Below are positions 59,315 to 64,000 of a stretch of 64,000 bases of DNA, in pieces. This DNA is from Cumulibacter soli. Its GTDB lineage: Bacteria > Actinomycetota > Actinomycetes > Mycobacteriales > Antricoccaceae. Position 1 is the stretch's first letter, and every line of letters begins with the position of its first letter. The position numbers and the translations under genes are program-made. The notes beneath the pieces are model-generated. The model saw only the letters and a program-made list of their open reading frames with translations, made no database searches and had not been told where the DNA came from. The stretch is taken from positions 151,198 to 215,197 of the forward strand of contig NZ_SMSG01000007.1 of NCBI RefSeq assembly GCF_004382795.1. Reading direction: 5' to 3'.

Positions 59315-60538
59315 TCAGCTGCCCAACACGAGCGGCATCACGGACACCGCATCACCCTCGTCCAGATGGACCTGGTCCTCAGCCAGCACGATCAGGCAGT
59401 TGGCCTGCGCCATGGAGAACAACAGGTGAGCCCCCGCGCCGCCGATCGGCGATACGACATACCCCCCGTCGGGGTGGCGCATCAACAGCCCGCGCCTGAA
59501 TTGCTTGCGGCCCGCAGGACTTTCAAGGGCTTCGGTCATCCGCGCCGTGGTCAACGGGCGGAACAACTTCTTCTTGCCCAGCAGGTAGCGAATAGCAGGT
59601 CGCGCGAACAACTCGAAGGAAACCAGTGCGCTGACCGGGTCGTTCGGGAAGCACAGGACAGGAACTTCACGTTCGCCGATCACCCCAAAGCCCTGCGGCA
59701 TTCCCGGCTGCATCGCGACGCGGGTGTACTCCACCGCACCTAGTTCCGACAGGCATTCGGAGACGACGTCGAACGAACTGGAAGCGAATCCACCCGACAG
59801 CACCAGCATGTCGGTGCGCAGCAGTTGTGACTCCAACGCGCTCATCAACTCGGCCTTGTCCGCGCGCACCGCACTCGCGCGGTACACCGCGGCACCGGCG
59901 TCGCGCGCAGCGGCAGCCAGCGCATACGAGTTGACGTCGATCAACTCGCCCGGCGACGGCACGGTACCGACGTCTACGAGTTCGGACCCGACCGACAGCA
60001 CGGTCACCCGCGGGCGAGGGCGCGCTTGGACACGGGTTCGTCCGACCGCGGCAAGCAAACCCACTTGCGCCGGCCCGATCGGCGTACCCACCGACACAGC
60101 GGTATCGCCGGGCATCACATCTTCACCGGCGCGGCGAATGTACGAACCGGCAGGCGGGGCCTTGCGGATATCAACGCGCGCCACGCCACGATCGGTCCAC
60201 GCCAGCGGTACGACGGCGTCAGCGCCGGACGGCAGCATCGCACCCGGATAGATCCGTACAGCGGTGCCGGCCGACAGGCTGCGCACCTCCCGCGCGCCTG
60301 GTTCGGCTTCGGCAACCACAGCGAGCTGCACGGCATCGTCGGGTTGCGCCGCGCGAATGTCACTGACCCGTACGGCGTACCCGTCAATGGCTGAATGATC
60401 GAAGGCCGGCAGCGACGTCGTGGAGACGACTTCCTCCCCGCACAGCAGGCCCTGCGCATCCAGCAGCGCCAACTCGATGGACTCGAGCGTCGGCAGCGAC
60501 GAGAGGATCACGTCGACGTGTTCTTCGACTGTGCGCAC
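59315..60538 (-). CDS. glp: MoeA/gephyrin-like protein Glp
   Basis: A 407-residue molybdopterin molybdotransferase-like protein. MoeA domains are recognised: VVSTTSLPAFDHSAIDGYAV (N-terminal, conserved Asp pair), AGTAVRIYPGAMLPSGADAV, then VTVLSVGSELVDVGTVPSPG, LVLSGGFASSSFDVVSECLS and CFPNDPVSALVSFELFARPA (P-N-P as PND). In actinobacteria this copy (MoeA1/Glp) binds FtsZ and the membrane receptor GlpR, and no other molybdenum-cofactor gene is present here. A cell-division role is inferred from synteny. Confidence 0.85.
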   Translation of the reverse strand: MRTVEEHVDVILSSLPTLESIELALLDAQGLLCGEEVVSTTSLPAFDHSAIDGYAVRVSDIRAAQPDDAVQLAVVAEAEPGAREVRSLSAGTAVRIYPGAMLPSGADAVVPLAWTDRGVARVDIRKAPPAGSYIRRAGEDVMPGDTAVSVGTPIGPAQVGLLAAVGRTRVQARPRPRVTVLSVGSELVDVGTVPSPGELIDVNSYALAAAARDAGAAVYRASAVRADKAELMSALESQLLRTDMLVLSGGFASSSFDVVSECLSELGAVEYTRVAMQPGMPQGFGVIGEREVPVLCFPNDPVSALVSFELFARPAIRYLLGKKKLFRPLTTARMTEALESPAGRKQFRRGLLMRHPDGGYVVSPIGGAGAHLLFSMAQANCLIVLAEDQVHLDEGDAVSVMPLVLGS

Positions 60539-60603
60539 TGGCTTAGGGCCTCCAGAGTTCAGGACAGGACGTCCTCCATCATGCGTCAGAGCCTAGCGAT
60601 TTA

Positions 60604-61563
60604 TCAGGATTTAATGACGGCGCCTTGCTTGAAGTCCGCGAGAAACTCCTCAAGCCACTCGACGAAGGACGGGCCCAGATCCGGACGCTCGGCGGCCAGA
60701 CGTACCACTGCCCGCAGGTAATCGCCACGATCGCCGGTGTCATACCGCCGTCCGGTGAAGACGACTCCGTGTACCGGATGCCCCTCGGCCGCGAGCAGTT
60801 TCATCGCGTCGGTGAGTTGAACTTCATCCCCACGGCCAGGTGGGGTGCGATCGAGCGCGTCGAAAATCTCCGGGGACAGCACATAGCGGCCGATGATGGC
60901 AAGGTTGGAGGGGGCATCCTGTGCCGCCGGCTTTTCGACGAGGTCGGTGATACGTACGACACCGCTGGTCGCCTCGGGGTTCGCGACGGCGATGTCGCCG
61001 GCCGGCTCAATCGCCGCGCAGCCGTACATAGAGACCTGGTCCTGGGGGACTTCCATGAGCGCGACGACGCAGCCGCCAAGTTTCTGCTGCACCTCAAGCA
61101 TGGGATCCAACAGCGGATCTCGCGCATCGATCAGGTCGTCGCCAAGCATCACCGCGAAGGTTTCGCCGCCAACGTACGGCCGGGCACAAGCGACGGCATG
61201 TCCGAGCCCACGTGGCGCGCCTTGACGAATGTAGTGCACATCGGCGAGTTCAGCCGAGCGCAGCACCGCCTCCAGCCGACCCGCGTCCCCTTTGGCCTCC
61301 AGCACCGCCTCTAACTCAGGCGAGCGGTCAAAATGATCAATGATCGCTTCCTTGCCGCGGCCGACGATGACGAGCACCTCGCCCAATCCGGCATCGACGG
61401 CTTCTTCCACGATGTATTGCAAGGCGGGGGTGTCAACGATCGGCAGCAGCTCCTTGGGGATCGCTTTTGTCGCCGGCAAGAACCGAGTGCCTAACCCCGC
61501 AGCAGGGATAACGACCTTATACGCATTAGAACGGTCATTCGCGTTCTTGCGGTACGTCTTCAT
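60604..61563 (-). CDS. galU: UTP-glucose-1-phosphate uridylyltransferase
   Basis: A 319-residue GalU, making UDP-glucose from UTP and glucose 1-phosphate for cell-wall and glycan synthesis. Motifs are the nucleotide-binding VIPAAGLGTRFLPATKAIPKE, IVDTPALQYIVEEAVDAGL, QGAPRGLGHAVACARPYVGG, MLGDDLIDA and VEKP in TDLVEKPAAQ. ATG 61563 starts with MKTYRKNAND. It lies 66 bp upstream of glp on the same strand and diverges from the 5-FCL gene through a palindromic -10 region. Confidence 0.95.
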   Translation of the reverse strand: MKTYRKNANDRSNAYKVVIPAAGLGTRFLPATKAIPKELLPIVDTPALQYIVEEAVDAGLGEVLVIVGRGKEAIIDHFDRSPELEAVLEAKGDAGRLEAVLRSAELADVHYIRQGAPRGLGHAVACARPYVGGETFAVMLGDDLIDARDPLLDPMLEVQQKLGGCVVALMEVPQDQVSMYGCAAIEPAGDIAVANPEATSGVVRITDLVEKPAAQDAPSNLAIIGRYVLSPEIFDALDRTPPGRGDEVQLTDAMKLLAAEGHPVHGVVFTGRRYDTGDRGDYLRAVVRLAAERPDLGPSFVEWLEEFLADFKQGAVIKS

Positions 61564-61637
61564 ATGTGCACCCTCACCTCGTTACCATCTTCCGCGACCA
61601 CCCTACTGATGCGGTGTTTCTCCACGCCGAATTATCG

Positions 61638-61649
61638 ATAGAATTCTAT
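61638..61649. promoter_or_regulatory. palindromic -10 region shared by galU and 5-FCL promoters
   Basis: ATAGAATTCTAT is a perfect 12-bp palindrome with TAGAAT as -10 on both strands (plus 61639-61644, minus 61648-61643). It lies 75 bp from galU and 54 bp from the 5-FCL start. The -35 elements are poor on both sides. Confidence 0.5.
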
Positions 61650-61702
61650 GCGGGCGGGTGAATGACCCGACTAGACCGCACGATTCCATCTCCGGGAGCC
61701 CG

Positions 61703-62275
61703 ATGAGCAACGCCGCGCAGATCACTCTGGCGAAGGCAGATGCCCGACGCTACTACCTGGCACGCCGAGCGGTTCGCTCCGACTACGATCGCCACCGCGC
61801 AACGGCAGCGCTCGCCGAGCGTGCACGCCGCTCACAGCGTCGAATCGTAGCGGGTTTCGTGCCACACGGCGGCGAGCCCGGCTCACTCGAGGTTCTTGAT
61901 GAGTTGAGTCGGCGCACTACGGTACTGCTGCCGATCACCGGCGTTGCCGGCGAGCCGTTGCAATGGGCGGCGTACGGCGGACGGGACACGCTTGTCACCG
62001 GCCCGCATGGCATCCTGCAACCACCGGAGCCCGACGGCCACACCCTGGCAGACGTCGAGTTGGTATACGTTCCCGCGGTGGCGATCGGTCGCGACGGGAC
62101 GCGCCTGGGGCACGGCGGCGGGTATTACGACCGCACGCTCACGGACGTGCCGACGGAACTGCTGTGTGGCGTCGTACATGACGATGAGGTTGCCGACACG
62201 CTGCCCACGCACGAACACGACGTTCGCGTCGGCTGGCTGTGCACACCTTCGAAGACGACCCGTCTGCTGACCTGA
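61703..62275 (+). CDS. 5-formyltetrahydrofolate cyclo-ligase
   Basis: A 190-residue enzyme converting 5-formyl-THF to methenyl-THF with ATP. Typical are ADARRYYLARRAVRSDY, GILQPPEPDGHTLADVELVYVP and RLGHGGGYYDRTLTDV. The ATP-site Lys/Arg-rich N-terminus is short compared with some members. ATG 61703 follows GGGAG; GTG 61658 would add 15 residues. Divergent from galU as in mycobacteria. Confidence 0.92.
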   Translation: MSNAAQITLAKADARRYYLARRAVRSDYDRHRATAALAERARRSQRRIVAGFVPHGGEPGSLEVLDELSRRTTVLLPITGVAGEPLQWAAYGGRDTLVTGPHGILQPPEPDGHTLADVELVYVPAVAIGRDGTRLGHGGGYYDRTLTDVPTELLCGVVHDDEVADTLPTHEHDVRVGWLCTPSKTTRLLT

Positions 62276-62440
62276 CCCGCGAGTCACCCCTTCGGGCGCT
62301 CGGACTCCTCGGGATCCACTCGCAGAGACACGACCCATGAGCACCCGGCTCTCGGCGACTCGGCTCACCGTCTCGGCGGTGGGTTCGTGAGCACGGAGGC
62401 GGGAATGCGATGCCCCGGCGACGTGTTTATCCGACGGGGT

Positions 62441-62467
62441 TTAGCACTCGCGCGCATCGAGTGCTAG
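62441..62467. promoter_or_regulatory. CIRCE element (HrcA operator)
   Basis: TTAGCACTC, nine bases, GAGTGCTAg: 17 of 18 bases of the CIRCE consensus TTAGCACTC-N9-GAGTGCTAA with exact spacing. It ends one base before a -10 box TAGAAT (62468-62473), 34 bp upstream of the FmdB-type gene start. HrcA bound here would block transcription. Confidence 0.9.
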
Positions 62468-62501
62468 TAGAATCTCTCTCAGATTTCCCATTGGAGGACC
62501 C

Positions 62502-62813
62502 GTGCCCACCTATCAGTACGCGTGCAAGAACTGCGGCCAGCAACTTGAGGTCGTCCAGTCGTTTTCGGACGACGCTCTGACGACATGCCCCGAATGCCAG
62601 GGCGCGCTGCGCAAGGTGTGGGGCTCGGTAGGCGTTGTGTTCAAGGGTTCGGGCTTCTACCGCAACGATTCGCGCGGCGGTTCATCGTCCTCGCTCGCCG
62701 CTAACTCGTCGGGTGACTCCGCGAAGAACTCGAGTGACTCCACCTCAACGACATCATCGTCGGACTCCTCTAGCACATCCAGCGCCGCACCCGCCGCCGC
62801 GAGCAGCAGCTAA
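62502..62813 (+). CDS. FmdB-family zinc-ribbon protein, Ruc-like chaperone
   Basis: A 103-residue protein with four Cys (C8, C11, C29, C32; YACKNCGQQLEV and TTCPECQGALRKVW) forming a zinc ribbon, then VGVVFKGSGFYRND and a disordered Ser/Thr/Ala tail of about 45 residues. Ordering (after 5-FCL, galU divergent) and build match M. tuberculosis Rv0991c (Ruc), a redox-regulated chaperone under heat-shock control. The CIRCE site on its promoter supports that identity. GTG 62502 follows TTGGAGG. Confidence 0.85.
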   Translation: MPTYQYACKNCGQQLEVVQSFSDDALTTCPECQGALRKVWGSVGVVFKGSGFYRNDSRGGSSSSLAANSSGDSAKNSSDSTSTTSSSDSSSTSSAAPAAASSS

Positions 62814-62911
62814 TCCACAGCCGCGCGGGTCGTCCACACCGGTGAGCGGCCCGATACCAGGTGCGAGTTCCGGCGCCCACAATCATCGACATCCCGCACT
62901 GGAGGCTGTCG

Positions 62912-63433
62912 ATGACTGCACACTCGCCCCGCGCCCGCCGACCCCGCCGCGGTGCCCGCGCGTTCCGCTCCTACCTCCCCCGACGTAATCGTCGGCGCGG
63001 AGCGCCGTTGTCGCTGACAGTCCGGCGCTTGATCGCCGCAACTCTCGCCGGGTGCGCAGGTTTATTAGCACTGCAACCCGCGTTCGCGAACCCGGCCAGC
63101 AGCGACGATGTGCAGCAACAACCCGACCGGCCTAGTGCCGGTATACCACTGGTGCTACCGATCGCGGATCCCGCCAGCGCCAGCGTCCTACGCCCCGGCG
63201 ATTACGTCGACGTGTACGTGGCAGTCGATGACGCGCCGCCGAAACTCACCCTCAGTGCCGTACCGCTCGTCGAGGTTCAACGTTCGGATTCGAATCTCAC
63301 CAGCACCACTAGCATCTATGGCACCGCCACTTATATCGTGGTTCAGATCACTTCGGACGATACGGATTTGGTTGCAAGTTTGCTTTCCGCACAAATGATC
63401 ATTGCTACTGTATCGGCCGTAGATTCCGACTAA
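62912..63433 (+). CDS. secreted SAF-domain (CpaB/RcpC-like) protein
   Basis: A 173-residue protein. A basic N-terminus (1-40, RRPRRGARAFRSYLPRRNRRRG) precedes a membrane or signal segment (LIAATLAGCAGLLALQPAFA). The SAF-like part starts LRPGDYVDVYVAVDDAPPKL, reminiscent of Flp pilus assembly proteins CpaB/RcpC, but no pilus genes are near. ATG 62912 follows GGAGG. It lies 33 bp upstream of mscL. Confidence 0.75.
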   Translation: MTAHSPRARRPRRGARAFRSYLPRRNRRRGAPLSLTVRRLIAATLAGCAGLLALQPAFANPASSDDVQQQPDRPSAGIPLVLPIADPASASVLRPGDYVDVYVAVDDAPPKLTLSAVPLVEVQRSDSNLTSTTSIYGTATYIVVQITSDDTDLVASLLSAQMIIATVSAVDSD

Positions 63434-63466
63434 GCGGGCCCAGCGGGCTTGTAAGGAGAACCGTCC

Positions 63467-63841
63467 ATGAAGGGCTTCAAGGACTTTCTGTTCCGCGGGA
63501 ATATTGTCGATCTCGCGGTCGCAGTCGTCATCGGCACTGCTTTCACCGCGCTGGTGACGTCGTTCACCGAATCATTCATCAACCCACTCATCGGGCTCAT
63601 CGGCGGTGGCGGCGAGTTTGGTGGAGCGTTCGAAGTCAACGGTCAGCTCTTCACCTGGGGCGCCTTCATCACGGCAGTCATCACGTTCGTGATCACAGCC
63701 GCCGTCATTTACTTCATCGTCGTCCTGCCGATGCAGAAGATCAACGAACGCCGCAAGGCCGGCGTCGAAGAAGACATTCCTCCGACCCAGGAGGACCTGC
63801 TCACCGAGATCCGCGATCTCCTCGCCCGCTCCGGCCAGTAG
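63467..63841 (+). CDS. mscL: large-conductance mechanosensitive channel
   Basis: A 124-residue MscL, the emergency osmotic valve. Residues 1-12 form the S1 helix (MKGFKDFLFRGN); helix 1 is VDLAVAVVIGTAFTALVTSF, with the constriction residue region; helix 2 is ITAVITFVITAAVIYFIVV. The C-terminal bundle follows (EDLLTEIRDLLARSGQ). ATG 63467 follows AAGGAG. A strong terminator follows. Confidence 0.95.
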   Translation: MKGFKDFLFRGNIVDLAVAVVIGTAFTALVTSFTESFINPLIGLIGGGGEFGGAFEVNGQLFTWGAFITAVITFVITAAVIYFIVVLPMQKINERRKAGVEEDIPPTQEDLLTEIRDLLARSGQ

Positions 63842-63852
63842 ATCCGATAACA

Positions 63853-63887
63853 CGAAGGGCGCCCGCCACTGTGGCGGGCGCCCTTCG
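63853..63887 (+). terminator. terminator after mscL
   Basis: A perfect 16-bp stem CGAAGGGCGCCCGCCA / TGGCGGGCGCCCTTCG with loop CTG, 11 bp after the stop, then CGTTTG. Confidence 0.9.
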
Positions 63888-63918
63888 CGTTTGTCTGGGC
63901 CTTGCGTTTCCGCGGCGG

Positions 63919-64000
63919 CTAGCTGTGATGTCCAGGCAGGTTGTTGAGTCTGCTCATTGGTGGGGCTCCGATTGCGGTGTGGTGCCTGTGGTGATTGTAG
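63919..64000 (-). mobile_element. IS481-family transposase, C-terminus at the window edge
   Basis: The minus strand from the window edge reads YNHHRHHTAIGAPPMSRLNN, then LPGHHS and a stop at 63919, the usual end of IS481 transposases. Only 26 residues are inside the window, so completeness cannot be judged. Confidence 0.8.

Noticed and set aside
1..64000. CRISPR arrays
   Set aside because: No series of spaced direct repeats was seen; the only repeats are palindromes, IS ends and terminator stems.

Overview
The window is high-GC actinobacterial DNA. GTG starts are frequent, regulators are leaderless or near-leaderless, and there is an ECF41-type sigma factor, a sortase signal of LAXTG type, and a block of genes (mscL, FmdB-like chaperone, 5-FCL, galU, moeA-like glp, rimJ-like, glpR-like) in the order known from mycobacteria and relatives. 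The genus cannot be fixed from the sequence alone.

Layout. 0-4.4 kb: edge of a secreted protein gene, then a response regulator / histidine kinase / ABC-2 exporter operon. 4.7-13.6 kb: metabolism and cell surface (FMN monooxygenase, PPK2, a lamin-tail surface protein with an LAATG anchor, an arylsulfotransferase-like lipoprotein, a CDF transporter, a dienelactone hydrolase). 13.6-15.7 kb: a fused anthranilate/ADIC-type synthase preceded by a complete tryptophan attenuator with an 11-residue leader peptide MFATRTWWPAC. 15.7-19.7 kb: an MMPL exporter with its own two-component system. 20-28.6 kb: CoA transferase, ECF41 sigma factor with a divergent FAD oxidoreductase, TetR/tandem GNAT pair, an MFS pump behind a short upstream ORF and hairpins, an ankyrin protein.

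29.3-47.2 kb is a decayed integrative conjugative or mobilizable element. It has a MobF relaxase cut by IS30, a coupling-protein fragment cut by IS256, SSB, DUF4913 and small-protein genes, and a large serine recombinase whose reading frame runs antisense through a tRNA-Ala(CGC) gene, the probable attachment site. Its cargo (old yellow enzyme, hydroxyacyl-CoA dehydrogenase, S33 hydrolase, MerR, GPP34 remnant, flavoprotein, TetR, Gfo/Idh/MocA enzyme) holds several broken genes. Two cargo operons, tetR-flavoprotein and OYE-dehydrogenase, share the same promoter-operator architecture: a CTCAGTTAYGAG palindrome inside a 17-bp spacer. This points to one TetR controlling both.

47.5-60 kb returns to chromosomal genes (VOC and enoyl-CoA hydratase pair, pirin, DUF222/HNH protein, P-loop kinase, GlpQ-type phosphodiesterase, CrtI-like oxidoreductase, acyl-CoA synthetase), then the conserved glpR-rimJ-glp-galU / 5-FCL cluster. 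A near-perfect CIRCE operator (HrcA site) sits directly on the promoter of the FmdB-type zinc-ribbon gene, as expected for a heat-shock controlled Ruc chaperone. mscL and the tail of an IS481 transposase close the window.

The observations most worth following are the trp attenuator, the duplicated TetR promoter-operator, the CIRCE-controlled FmdB gene, the ECF41 promoter, the MFS leader, the tRNA-Ala integration junction, and a flavoprotein with a clean in-frame deletion of its NADPH site.
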